Of a DNA stretch of 64,000 nucleotides, positions 51,663 through 62,639 are shown piece after piece. The stretch's first letter is position 1. Every line of letters starts with the position of its first letter. Location of the stretch: NCBI GenBank assembly GCA_020137815.1, contig CM035355.1, positions 5,318,503 to 5,382,502 of the forward strand, written 5' to 3'. The notes below the pieces were generated by a model. The model made no database searches and was not told the DNA's origin. It saw only the letters and a program-made list of their open reading frames with translations. The translations under genes and the position numbers were made by a program. The DNA comes from Hormiphora californensis. Taxonomy: Eukaryota; Ctenophora; Tentaculata; Cydippida; Pleurobrachiidae.

Positions 51663-52742
51663 CTAATACCCGTTCCTAAAGCTGTCTCCAGAGGGAGGTG
51701 GCTGACTCCCACCACCACCACTAGCACTATTACTCGATGACCCTGTGCTGTACCCACCTCCTGGCGCCCCGGAGCTGGGTGGGGGAGGGTAGTAACTGTA
51801 TCCGGGGTAGTAACTATGATGGTGACCCGTGGGTGGAGGTGGATAGTAATCACGGGATCCCCCATACGGGTTGGGAGGGGGAGGATATCCGGGGTAGGCC
51901 CTGGTGTAATCTTGAGGATGGTGAGGTGGGTAACCAGGGTAACTGCCCGGGTAACCATGGTGAGAGGGTGGGGGAGCAGACCTACTTTGGTCATAACCAC
52001 CGCTGCTTCTCTGTTGGTTGCTCTGGTCGTATCCACCTCCTGTACCTCCACCACCACTCTCCCCACCAGTTGCTCCCGGGGTGCTATCTCTGTATTTGGT
52101 GTAATCAACGAAGAAATCCAAGTTTGCCCTTTCGTCATCGTGTATATCGCTGATAATCTCGTTAACACATGCTTTAATTTTCTCAGGGTCACCCTCGATG
52201 GAGATAACTCGCTCAGGTAGATCGTACGGTAGTTCCTTCTTGTTGCTCGTATTCACCAGGACACCATGGGTATTTTTCAGGTTCTTAATGTTATCTCCTC
52301 CCTTTCCGATTATCTTCCCAATCACCTTGTCAGATACAACCAACTTGCACACCCGCTTCCGTCTCTCATATCGGGTGGTTTCGTTGGTTCCCTTTGGCTG
52401 GTAACTGTCCTCCCTAATCCTCGCCTGAATGAACTCAATGACATCTTTCAGGGTGTCACAATCAGCCATAACTGAGACATACCGCTCGTTGAGAACAGGA
52501 AACACGCAACCCTGTTTGGAGATGGAAATTTTGGAGCCACTGGAATCTTTGAGCTGTTTGATCCTCTCACCTCCCTTTCCGAGAATACTTCCCACTGAAT
52601 AGTTGGGACACAAAACCCGCACAACTTTGACAGTTTTCAGGATCTTTCTTGGCTTGTCCTCATCTTTGGTGTCGGTGGAACCTCCGCCAAGTCCCGCTTC
52701 TTCTGCCGATCTTTTTAACGTTGCAGTCTCTTCATCGGCCAT
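51663..52742 (-). CDS. Two-KH-domain RNA-binding protein, Nova-like
   Basis: A 359-residue intronless frame. KH1 (about 38-112) has ValArgValLeuCysProAsnTyrSerValGlySerIleLeuGlyLysGlyGly, and KH2 (about 130-203) has ValIleGlyLysIleIleGlyLysGlyGly; the GxxG loops are GKGG at 55-58 and 146-149. KH1 ends PheIleGlnAlaArgIleArgGlu, and the ProGluArgValIleSerIleGluGlyAspPro of KH2 is most like Nova/Pasilla. From residue 220 the tail is Gly/Ser/Tyr/Pro-rich low complexity (TyrProGlyTyrProProHis repeats), a composition linked to condensate-forming RNA-binding proteins. Nova and PCBP/hnRNP K regulate splicing and mRNA stability through pyrimidine-rich or YCAY motifs. A third KH domain, usual in vertebrate Nova and PCBP, is absent. 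Exact orthology needs a tree. The start ATG follows a short AT-rich leader. Confidence 0.85.
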   Translation of the reverse strand: MADEETATLKRSAEEAGLGGGSTDTKDEDKPRKILKTVKVVRVLCPNYSVGSILGKGGERIKQLKDSSGSKISISKQGCVFPVLNERYVSVMADCDTLKDVIEFIQARIREDSYQPKGTNETTRYERRKRVCKLVVSDKVIGKIIGKGGDNIKNLKNTHGVLVNTSNKKELPYDLPERVISIEGDPEKIKACVNEIISDIHDDERANLDFFVDYTKYRDSTPGATGGESGGGGTGGGYDQSNQQRSSGGYDQSRSAPPPSHHGYPGSYPGYPPHHPQDYTRAYPGYPPPPNPYGGSRDYYPPPPTGHHHSYYPGYSYYPPPPSSGAPGGGYSTGSSSNSASGGGGSQPPPSGDSFRNGY

Positions 52743-55700
52743 TCTAAAAGATTAAAATGCTTAAAATACCTAAATAAGAAGCCATTTAATCTCACAGGTG
52801 GCTAGAATTTGTTGTTTGGGGCACGCAGAAAGGAAACGCTTTTTGAAAACACGAAAAGAAATTTTCAAATTTTAAACTTTGTTTTTGTCGCGTGTGATCT
52901 GATTTTGATTTGGCGCGCGCGCGACACAAGAGCTTGAGCATCGCGCGGCATCCCACAGTCAAGTTAAATTCAAAGATCTGGCGCGTTACAACAGCGTCGT
53001 TATGTTTTGACTTCCATTTGACTTCCAGCGTCATCTGACCTCGGTTTTCATTTCCGGCATAGTTTGATTAAATCAACATGAAGATCATGATACCCTGATG
53101 TACCATGCCCGAACTGAACCATTCGTTAACTTCAAGATGAAGTCTTCATTGAAGATGAATTTCATGAAGATGAATAAAATCTGGCGTCAGATTCATGAGA
53201 TTGACTTTGAGAGAGTCCCAAGAGAGCTGTCCCTGTCGCATTAAAACATGTGTATTTCCGGGTAGTCCAACAACAAAGTAAAACTCGGTTATTTCAATGC
53301 ATCAAATTAGTTTATTAAGGAAGGAATTCAGGGGGTTTATACTCCGATCGGCAGATACAAAAAGTGTCTTTGCTGAGCACATCAACAACAACAGGGACAA
53401 CAACAACACCAGCATTCCACAAACTCTCACACACACATTCTTCTGAACTGGATAAAACAATGTATAGTGCTCCTTCATCAAAACATGTGTTGGTATGCAC
53501 GTGCAACATTATGATGTTATTGCACACACGTACACGCACGCTCGCACATTTTAAAAAGGACCACATACATCACACGCACTTTCCCACATTCTCGCACACA
53601 GACGCACACACTCACACACATACATATCAACATCGTATCCAGGTGCATATATATATGTGCATATATAATATATAAGAGATATAATATATAACGAAAATTG
53701 TCCACCACAACAACAACAACAACATAAAGAGAGAAAAAAACACAATGTTTCAAAAATATAAACACGTTTGGTTGTCTGAATGAGAGAGCAAGAGAAAGAA
53801 TTGAGAGCTCACCATTATTTCGGGAGCAGATCATTCAAGTCGAGAGATGTTTTGGGGGAGTTGAAAACAGGGGGTTAAAATAGAGAATCACGAAGAAGAA
53901 GAAGATTGGAAGAACAAAATGAGGGTCTGTAAATAGCATTCTGGGATAGATCTGCGTGTCTGTATAGCTGGTGATGACCAGAAAGAAAAATAAAAAACAC
54001 TGTAAACCAATATAGATAATTCCCGCACCTTGCTGAGCTATAAGAATTATAATACAGGTCGTCACCAGAGAAAAAGGGAGGGAGAAAAAGGGTGTAAAAA
54101 CTGTACAGAATAGAGTAGAAATGTGATTATAAAATCACATTCTGACTCTCCCTTTCTCTCCCTCTTCTTTTCTGATCTACCCCAGAAGAAAACAAATCAT
54201 AATTAGAGATCAATATGGGGGAGTACCCAGAACGCATCAGCCACTGATGACAGAAAACTAAACAGACACATTAGAAACACCATCTCTAACTTCCACAGTC
54301 CAATTCTCTCTCTCAGCTGTGTTTGAATGTCGCCTGGATATTTATGTGTGTTTCGGACACGGAGACAGACAAACAAATAGACAAACAGGTTTAGTCCTGA
54401 ACACACTGTGTGCAGCTGTGACCTGCAAAGCTGCACACCCCCTTTACCAGGCGACATTCTCGCACAACTGTGAGAGAGAGGGGTGCTGGGGTTGCGTTTT
54501 GAGAGAAATTTCATATGTGTCGGCTAGATTTTCTACGCAATACAAGGACTGTATGCGTTGGGGATATATAGATATCGGGGGGAGGAGCAATAAATAACAA
54601 AATCAAACATTATTTACAGTCAAGCGATGGGATATTATAGAATCTCTCTTTTTCTCTCTGATTATAATAATCAAGAGAGGCAATACATATATTGAACATT
54701 ACGGAACACGTGATGCCCAAATATGGGGCTGCCCTTATAAGGCAAGAAAGAAGAAAAAGACGAGGCGAAAATGTACGTTTGCTGTGCTTTTAGCTCTCTC
54801 CATAAACGCACGACAAACGGACAAAATGTGTGACTTTTTGCACATCAAACAAACAAACAAACAAAATATCTCTCTCTCAAAAAACCTGTCCCGATAATGG
54901 TTAACATAAAAAAATTGATAAAAATTTGGTAAACGCATAAACATATAGATTGTTACGCGTGTATATATTATCATTGTGTGGGGTGGGCACTTTTCATAAT
55001 AGTTCTTTTCGCACACACAATACAGCACCCGGATATAGGGCTCTGTTGATCCTGTGTGTGTGAGGTTTAGTATAATCTCACGCGTGTGTGAGTGTGTAAC
55101 GCGTGACTGGCAACGCGTGAGTGTGATAACAGGGGAGGAGGGTGGGTGTGATATTGGAGGAGTGTGATATTGGGTGTGTAAGTTACTGAATGGAGTTTGG
55201 GGAGTGTGAAGCAATGGTCATATATGGGGATATGGGGGTTGAGGGTGTTTGCAAGAACAGTTTAGGGGAATTGTCATTAATTAATTAATTAATTAACAAA
55301 GTATTTCAACCTGGAAAACTGTCAATACAAAACCCATGGTTTACACACAACACAATGGAAATATAGATCGGGAGGGGTCACTCTGGACTCATGAAACACA
55401 CACAAGCATGTATGATGATGATAGGGAGGGGATGGGGAGACAAACATTATATCGGCTGTGAAATAAAGGCACTCTCACACATGATGGGGAAGGGGGGTGT
55501 ATAAAAACTGCTCGGGGAACATACAGCAAGAGGGAGGGAGGGAGGAAATGTGAAGGAGGGGGAGGAAATGTGATTATATGTGTGGGGGAGGGATGGGGGT
55601 GGAATATATTATATCTTCAGCGACTGGGTAAAATCTAAAATCAGGGGATGTTTCTATCCTGAAAGAAAGAGGGATGTGATCGAGGTGTGTGTATGTGAGT

Positions 55701-56295
55701 TTTATGGTGCGTCGTGTTGCTTTCCCACACGGTAAAAACACACCCACAAATACATACACCCAGACAAACAAACACATCATATTATCTCTCTCAATATCTG
55801 GATATATATTCTCCCCAAATAGAGACCTTACACCGAGACACACACACGGACACACACACAAACTAACAAACAAAGAAGCTTCAGCGCCAATAAAACCAAA
55901 AAGAGTGAAAATAAAAAAGAAAAACCAATCACACCGAGTGAAACCCTGAGCTGAATGGCTGCGTGGTGGTTCGTTGAAAATGGGGGCACAGAAAGGGAGA
56001 AAAACAAGGAAAATACCAGAGATAAAAAACATCTCTGGGTCTCCCCTGCTCCCTCTCTTCCCCCACCCTCCCACACACATCTCACATACACGGTCTGGCA
56101 TTGTCTGTTGGTTACTTCCTCCTTTCATCGCACTCTCTCTCTCTCTCTCTCCTTCTCTCTTCAACAAATTTGAACAATTCACAGAGGGGAATGTAGAGTC
56201 CATGGTTACCACAACAGGTTACCATGGTCACGTCATACATTTAAATTCGTCAACGAGTGAGTAACGGACATATCCCGCGGAGGGGAGGATATCCG
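52743..56295. other. Intergenic and probable 3' UTR, microsatellite-rich
   Basis: 52750-53250 is the KH-gene upstream region (GGCGCGCGCGCGAC near 52912). 53500-53700 has CACA-type repeats and TATATATG. 55500-55870 has GGGAGGAAATGTG and CACACA repeats. 56120-56160 is a CT run. The many Gly/Arg-free open frames here are low-complexity readings; no exon was supported. Confidence 0.55.
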
Positions 56296-57407
56296 CTATT
56301 GCACCGCAACAAGTTCGTGATGTACGCTGGCATTCGTCCAACCCATCCCGTATTGCTGGTGATGAGGAACGGGCGAGGAGTTGGATCGTGGTACAAACGG
56401 CTGCACATTCACCAGATCGTGCAGATCAGGTGAGCGGGATCGGGTCTCCAAATCGCTGTCACTGCTGCACTCACTGTAGTTAGTCCGACCCCTGTTGGCA
56501 TTCCGCTGCACCACCAGATGGTGGTTCTTCCGCTTGTGAGCATGGATCTTATCCCAACTGTGGGCCGGGAGCCGCATCTCGTCAGTGGATACCTGGTCGT
56601 AGTGGTAAGTCTCTGGGTTGAACCTCTTCAGCACAGACAAACTACCCTGCTCACCGATCCTGTAGCAGACCTGGGAGAGAGGAGTGGGTTAGAGAGAGAA
56701 AGTAAGGAGTGGGTTAGAGAGAGAAAAAGGAAGGGAGTGGGTTAGAGAGAGAAAGTAGGGAGTGGGTTAGAGAGAGAAAGTAGGGAGTGGGTTAGGGAGA
56801 GAAAGTAGGGAGTGGGTTAGAGAGAGAAAGTAGGGAGTGGGTTAGAGAGAGAAAGTAGGGAGTGGGTTAGGGAGAGAAAGTAGGGAGTGGGTTAGAGAGA
56901 GAAAGTAGGGAGTGGGTTAGAGAGAGAAAGTAGGGAGTGGGTTAGAGAGAGAAAGTAGGGAGTGGGTTAGAGAGAGAAAGTAGGGAGTGGGTTAGAGAAA
57001 GGAAGGAGGGAGTGGGTTAGAGAAAGAAAGTAGGGAGTGGGTTAGAGAGAAAGTAGGGAGTGGGTTAGAGAGAGAAAGTAGGGAGTGGGTTAGAGAGAGA
57101 AAGTAGGGAGTGGGTTAGAGAGAGAAAGTAGGGAGTGGGTTAGAGAGAGAGAAAGTAGGGAGTGGGTTAGAGAGAGAAAGTAGGGAGTGGGTTAGAGAGA
57201 GAAAGTAGGGAGTGGGTTAGAGAGAGAAAGTAGGGAGTGGGTTAGAGAGAGAAAGTAGGGAGTGGGTTAGAGAGAAAAAGGAAGGGAGTGGTTAGAGCTA
57301 GAGAAATACGTAAAGCATCAGAAATAGAAAACATGGTATTTATTTCTCTGAGACGTAACGTCATTTTACTTTATTGAGAAAGAGAACGAGATAGAGATAG
57401 GGAGAGG

Positions 57408-57460
<53 letters not shown>

Positions 57461-58295
57461 GTCAGTTTATAAAACCTTGCTTCCTCGCCACCCAGGGAGA
57501 AAATATTGACAGAAACTTTAATAATTTTCAAGCACAATACTCGCATGACGCAGACATGCTATTATTCTAGAATAAACCCCAGAAACCTAATGACAATACG
57601 AGCGTGACCAAGACAGGGGGAATACATTTGATTATTCTAGATCGTGATTTGCCTCGACCCTCTCTCGACCCTCTCTCGAGCCTCTCTCCACCCTCTCTCA
57701 CCGCACCCCGCGAAGACAAATAATGTAAATGAGGGTTAGAACAAAGAAGTTATAAATACGTGGTGTCCCACACGGTGGGTACGTGACCAAGACGTGACCA
57801 AGACGTGACCAAGATGGGCAAATTGTCCATAAAGATAAGATAAAGAAAACATTGCTTATTTTAAAATCTCCCTCCCACCCAAACAAAATCAGTAGTTCTA
57901 ACCCTTCTTTACAGTACGAGGAAGACTAAATAAAGTCAGTAGTTCTATCCTCATAAAGAAAACATTGCTAATTCTAGAAACAAACCTCATAAGGGTCCAT
58001 CCAGACGCAGCAATCACAAACAAACAAACAAACAAACAAACAAACAAACAAACAAACAAACAAACAAACAAACAAACAAACAAACAAACAAACAAACAAA
58101 CAAACAAACAAACAAACAAACAAACAAACAAACAAACAAACAAACAAACAAACAAACAAACAAACCTCATAAGGGTCCATCCAGAGGAAGAAAGAGTCGG
58201 GAAGTTGTGATCGGAGGTCCTCCAGAGAGATCCCAGCAGCCCTAGCGGCCCTCACCATTACAGGATCAAACACACTCTCTCGTATCTCCAAACAC
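56296..58295 (-). CDS. BTG/Tob family antiproliferative protein, last two exons
   Basis: Exon 58295-58166 (130 nt) and final exon 56670-56296 join in phase 0. They encode the second half of the BTG/Tob domain: PheAspProValMetValArgAlaAlaArg, GlyIleSerLeuGluAspLeuArgSerGlnLeuPro, LeuTrpMetAspProTyrGlu/ValCysTyrArgIleGlyGluGlnGly. That is box B, most like Tob. A 110-residue His/Ser/Arg-rich tail follows. BTG/Tob proteins bind the Caf1/Pop2 deadenylase through this domain and slow proliferation by promoting mRNA deadenylation. The first ~70 residues (box A with HWYPEKP-type motif) are missing; the exon begins one base into a codon, so upstream exons lie beyond the Penelope insertion, probably right of the window. 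The Tob PAM2 motifs were not recognised in the tail. The exon end and its donor are duplicated (see 58017). Confidence 0.8.
56677..57296. repeat. Minisatellite in the BTG/Tob intron, 24-bp unit, about 25 copies
   Basis: Unit GTAGGGAGTGGGTTAGAGAG AGAAA. On the gene's strand each unit is a pyrimidine tract (CTCTCTAACCCACTCCC), and the array runs to within a few bases of the acceptor CTCTCCCAG of the last exon. Confidence 0.95.
57404..57458. repeat. GA microsatellite
   Basis: (GA)n of about 27 units inside the same intron. Confidence 0.9.
57981..58185. repeat. (CAAA)n microsatellite between duplicated exon ends
   Basis: About 37 CAAA units (58017-58164) are flanked by two copies of CAAACCTCATAAGGGTCCAT CCAGA (57981-58005 and 58161-58185). 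The right copy is the real end of the BTG/Tob exon with its donor GAG/GTTTG; the left copy repeats the last eight codons and donor. On the gene's strand the donor is the first unit of the GTTT repeat. Confidence 0.95.
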
Positions 58296-58673
58296 CTAGG
58301 AGATGAATCTTGGGTTAGGAAATATATCGCGGATTTGATCTTTGGTTAGGAAACATATCGTGAAATTGTTTGTTTATTTGTTCGTGGATTGAGGTGAACA
58401 AAGGGGTTGTGACATGTTCCCATGAGTACAATATTGTAGATGAAAGTATAACTTTTTGTTTGTCTGTTTGTTTGTTCAAATAATGTAGCGCTTGACTATT
58501 CTTGAGTCTCATGATTGATAATAGTTCTTGTGTTTATTGGACAAGTTAGACTCGCTGGATATTATTGGATGAAACCAGATATTTCGGTGTTTAACACCAT
58601 CATCAGTAGTAGCTAAAAATAGAACATATTAGGAATAGGAATCAAAATCGAAATTCATATCAAAACAATCACG

Positions 58674-58718
<45 letters not shown>

Positions 58719-58877
58719 TCTCACTCTCACTCACTCACTCTCTCTACTCAACTCACAAACTCTATCTCTCACTCTCTCCCCCTCTCTCTCACTCATTCTC
58801 ACAACGGATCAGATATACATAAATTCAGATTGTACTATACACAGAGCTATGACGAGTACTCTAGGACTTATCAACTA

Positions 58878-59985
58878 CCGCGTGGCCCAAATTAAAGGGA
58901 GGGTACGTTGGCCTTCTTTTCACCCAGAAGTTTAATTTCAATCACTCTGATATTTTGACACAATGTCTGCATGGTTACTCATTCGAGGAATCCGAAGTTT
59001 CATCCCTCTGGATAAAAGTTCATTTTTTCCGACCGAATGAACATTGAATGAACACCAATATGGGACCATATTTCGGTACCAAAGTTTCACAAATTTGTTT
59101 GGCTATCGATTTCCTTTCGAATGGGACCAGTTTGAGCTTAATTGGATCACTACAGGAATCACAGTGATCCGTTTTCTAAGCCTAGGGTAAGTCATGTGAT
59201 CCCCATCAAATTATGACGTGTTAGCAAGATAGCTTACATTTTAACGGATGCTGTATCGGTACACCATCCTCATTAGCAGACGTGATACGTGATACTCGAC
59301 CGTTACACCTGCTTATTGGCACTTAGTAATGACGCTATCGTCTCATTAGGTGTCAGATGACCAAACCTAGGGTTAGATAACTAGAGACTGTGTCTCTTGT
59401 GGTGGTCCAATTGAGCTCAAGTTAGTCGCGTTTGAAAGGAAATCGATACCCGAAGGCGACTGTGAAATTCCGGTTCCAAAAAGCATTCCTGTTTTCAAGT
59501 TCATTCAGGATTCATTCCAGTCGGAAAATTGAATTTTAAGATAGAGAGCTTAAATTCCGGCTAACATCAAAATTGATCAAGTGTAGTGGCCGTACAGATT
59601 TTTAGCGCCTGAATTTACCGATTTCTGGTCAAAACAGGTCAAAATCGATGTTTGGTAAAAAAATATCATCTTTAAATAACTTATTTCACCCACTAAACTT
59701 GATTCAATTTTAATAAAAATGCAGATTGCCGTTTGTTGATACTTGCTCTATTGTATGGCGGTTTTTAAAATAATAAAATCGAATTTAATCAAGAGAAAAC
59801 CTCAAAAAACCCGAAAAACGAAAAATTGAGTTCATTAATGAACTTTCAACTTTTATGATTTGAAACTTCGGATTCCTCGAATGAGTACCCATGCAGACAT
59901 TGTGTCAAAATATCAGAGTGATTGAAATTAAACTTCTGGGTGAAAAGAAGGCCAGCGTACCCTCCCTTTAATTTGGGCCACGCGG
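58878..59985. mobile_element. Foldback element nested in the Penelope copy, TA target
   Basis: CCGCGTGGCCCAAATTAAAG and over 100 further bases are mirrored at the right end, near-perfectly (GGGCCACGCGG). TA is duplicated (58876-58877, 59986-59987). The right Penelope copy retains the undisturbed site (GTCAGTAATAGTTGATAAG on its strand). Length 1,108 bp; no transposase frame. Confidence 0.9.
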
Positions 59986-60225
59986 TATTACTGACTAGGA
60001 AGCCTAGAGCACTCTCACACTCTTTCTTGTTGTTCAGAGTAGGTTTCAGTTGTTGTATGAAATCAGCTTCACTAATCTTTCTCTGTATAGTTCTCGAAAG
60101 ATTCGATTTCAGTATTTACAAACTTAAAATAGGGGTACTACCCTCGTGTGTCTCTTTATAGTGTGTCGCAAATGCGTTGTTCTGGTATGATGTTGATGTG
60201 GGGTTGATCGCCGCCCGCCGATGTT

Positions 60226-61015
60226 CTAGCATCCGGTCATGTATTGGGCGTGCGGTCTCACCCACATAGAACTCATTAGTTGGCATAGCTCGCACTTAAC
60301 TCTATACACAACACCCTTTATTCTGCAATCATACTTGTCACTGGTGATCAAAGGACAGACAATACATTTTGTGAGAGTACAGACAGGGCGGTCGTGGGGA
60401 CGTGAGCTACAAAATATGTCACCTAGTTTAGTACCAGGTGTGAGGACAAGACGTACAGGTAGTTTATGAGTGTGAATAAATGACTTGATATGATCAGTGA
60501 AACTATCATTGATGAAGGGGAGTGTGAGAGAGACAGTGTCAGTGTTGTTGTGTTTAGTGTTACTTACTCTCGTCCGGGACAGTGCTCTGGGGTCTTTGTA
60601 ACCATTGTTGATGAGTAGGTGGTCTATAACTCTACACGATTCCTCTGCTAATTCAGGTGTAGATGACGTCACCCGTGCAGTTTTGTAGAATTGCTTAACA
60701 GTCTGCACTTTGGTAGATGTGGAGTGGTGGCTGCTGTTGTGCAGGGTAATGGGCTTCTTTTGTGGTTTCCTGTAGAAACGGTGTTCTAGCTGCCCCTCTT
60801 CGTTTACACGTAGTTCGGCGTCTAGAAACGCGGTCCACTTCGAAGGTTCCATCGGGTAATCCACTTCCCACTTCAGTAATCCGTCCGGGTCTTGTTCAGA
60901 GATCCTCTGTACCATGGCCTCAGCTTCCTCTTTAGATCTAGCAAAACTACCAGTGTCGTCCACATATCGTCCGTAGAATGTAATGTGGAGATCGACATAG
61001 ATAGACTTGTGTTCA
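60226..61015 (-). pseudogene. Penelope-like RT/GIY-YIG remnant (left copy)
   Basis: Carries the RT motif TyrValAspAspThrGlySer, the PheLeuAspAlaGluLeu ... PheTyrArgLysPro block, and the Cys-rich linker before GIY-YIG (CysThrLeuThrLysCysIleValCysPro). It loses frame at CysGluLeuCysGln. Compared with the right copy it lacks the 2-bp deletion found there, so the two copies decayed independently. Confidence 0.8.
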
Positions 61016-62426
61016 TATATACATCAACATTGCTGGGAGCATCAACTCCTTGATGGATCTTGCTGTGGAACACTGGGAGGAATTGGATTCGTGGGGAATG
61101 ACGACTACACAACTCAGAACCATCTTAGATTTTGTGTTATCTAACTCATTCTTCACTTACAACCGAAAAATGTACCGCCAGTTGATTGGTTTGTTCATGG
61201 GATGTAAACCCTCCCCTCTTGCAGCTATCGCCCGGGTTTACTCATATGAACACAAGTCTATCTATGTCGATCTCCACATTACATTCTACGGACGATATGT
61301 GGACGACACTGGTAGTTTTGCTAGATCTAAAGAGGAAGCTGAGGCCATGGTACAGAGGATCTCTGAACAAGACCCGGACGGATTACTGAAGTGGGAAGTG
61401 GATTACCCGATGGAACCTTCGAAGTGGACCGCGTTTCTAGACGCCGAACTACGTGTAAACGAAGAGGGGCAGCTAGAACACCGTTTCTACAGGAAACCAC
61501 AAAAGAAGCCCATTACCCTGCACAACAGCAGCCACCACTCCATCTACCAAAGTGCAGACTGTCAAGCAATTCTACAAAACTGCACGGGTGACGTCATCTA
61601 CACCTGAATTAGCAGAGGAATCGTGTAGAGTTATAGACCACCTACTCATCAACAATGGTTACAAAGACCCCAGAGCACTGTCCCGGACGAGAGTAAGTAA
61701 CACTAAACACAACAACACTGACACTGTCTCTCTCACACTCCCCTTCATCAATGATAGTTTCACTGATCATATCAAGTCATTTATTCACACTCATAAACTA
61801 CCTGTACGTCTTGTCCTCACACCTGGTACTAAACTAGGTGACATATTTTGTAGCTCACGTCCCCACGACCGCCCTGTCTGTACTCTCACAAAATGTATTG
61901 TCTGTCCTTTGATCACCAGTGACAAGTATGATTGCAGAATAAAGGGTGTTGTGTATAGAGTTAAGTGCGAGCTATGCCAAGAGTTCTATGTGGGTGAGAC
62001 CGCACGCCCAATACATGACCGGATGCTAGAACATCGGCGGGCGGCGATCAACCCCACATCAACATCATACCAGAACAACGCATTTGCGACACACTATAAA
62101 GAGACACACGAGGGTAGTACCCCTATTTTAAGTTTGGAAATACTGAAATCGAATCTTTCGAGAACTATACAGAGAAAGATTAGTGAAGCTGATTTCATAC
62201 AACAACTGAAACCTACTCTGAACAACAAGAAAGAGTGTGAGAGTGCTCTAGGCTTCCTAGTCAGTAATAGTTGATAAGTCCTAGAGTACTCGTCATAGCT
62301 CTGTGTATAGTACAATCTGAATTTATGTATATCTGATCCGTTGTGAGAATGAGTGAGAGAGAGGGGGAGAGAGTGAGAGATAGAGTTTGTGAGTTGAGTA
62401 GAGAGAGTGAGTGAGTGAGAGTGAGA

Positions 62427-62469
<43 letters not shown>

Positions 62470-62620
62470 CGTGATTGTTTTGATATGAATTTCGATTTTG
62501 ATTCCTATTCCTAATATGTTCTATTTTTAGCTACTACTGATGATGGTGTTAAACACCGAAATATCTGGTTTCATCCAATAATATCCAGCGAGTCTAACTT
62601 GTCCAATAAACACAAGAACT
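61016..62620 (+). mobile_element. Penelope-like element, right copy, 5'-truncated
   Basis: Head-to-head with the left copy, meeting at about 61015. It ends in ...GTCCAATAAACACAAGAACT (62620). The 3' part has the GA microsatellite (62430-62468) and the conserved CTGATGATGGTGTTAAACAC CGAAA segment (62537-62561). Confidence 0.9.
61050..62274 (+). pseudogene. Penelope-like RT plus GIY-YIG endonuclease, right copy
   Basis: The first frame (61050-61607) encodes RT fingers/palm: AsnArgLysMetTyrArgGlnLeuIleGlyLeuPheMetGly, SerProLeuAlaAlaIleAlaArg, then TyrValAspAsp. The second frame (61552-62274) encodes the Cys-rich linker and GIY-YIG nuclease: ValTyrArgValLysCysGluLeuCysGlnGluPheTyrValGlyGluThr, with the catalytic Arg and Glu-containing helix following. 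A 2-bp deletion near 61540 relative to the left copy separates the frames. RT plus C-terminal GIY-YIG defines canonical Penelope-like retroelements, which prime on nicked DNA. The upstream RT motifs are truncated, so it is not autonomous. Confidence 0.9.
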
Positions 62621-62639
62621 GTTTGTTTGTTGAGGAATA

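Larger units (their letters stand above)
58523..61015 (-). mobile_element. Penelope-like element, left copy, 5'-truncated
   Basis: Minus-oriented partner of the right copy, sharing sequence from about 61015 down to 58523. It starts within the reverse transcriptase just before TyrValAspAspThrGlySer. The GIY-YIG part is broken by a 5-bp insertion near 60272-60276 relative to the right copy. A 1.1-kb foldback element (58878-59985) sits in its 3' part. The CT microsatellite at 58677-58735 matches the GA tract of the other copy. Confidence 0.85.

Noticed and set aside
55574-56212. A 212-codon minus-strand frame with hydrophobic stretches
   Set aside because: It runs through GA and CA microsatellites downstream of the BTG/Tob stop and has no recognisable domain.
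57898-58210. Long open frames made of repeated Cys-Leu-Phe-Val or Lys-Gln-Thr-Asn
   Set aside because: They are the (CAAA)n microsatellite read in frame; only the exon part at the right end is annotated as coding.
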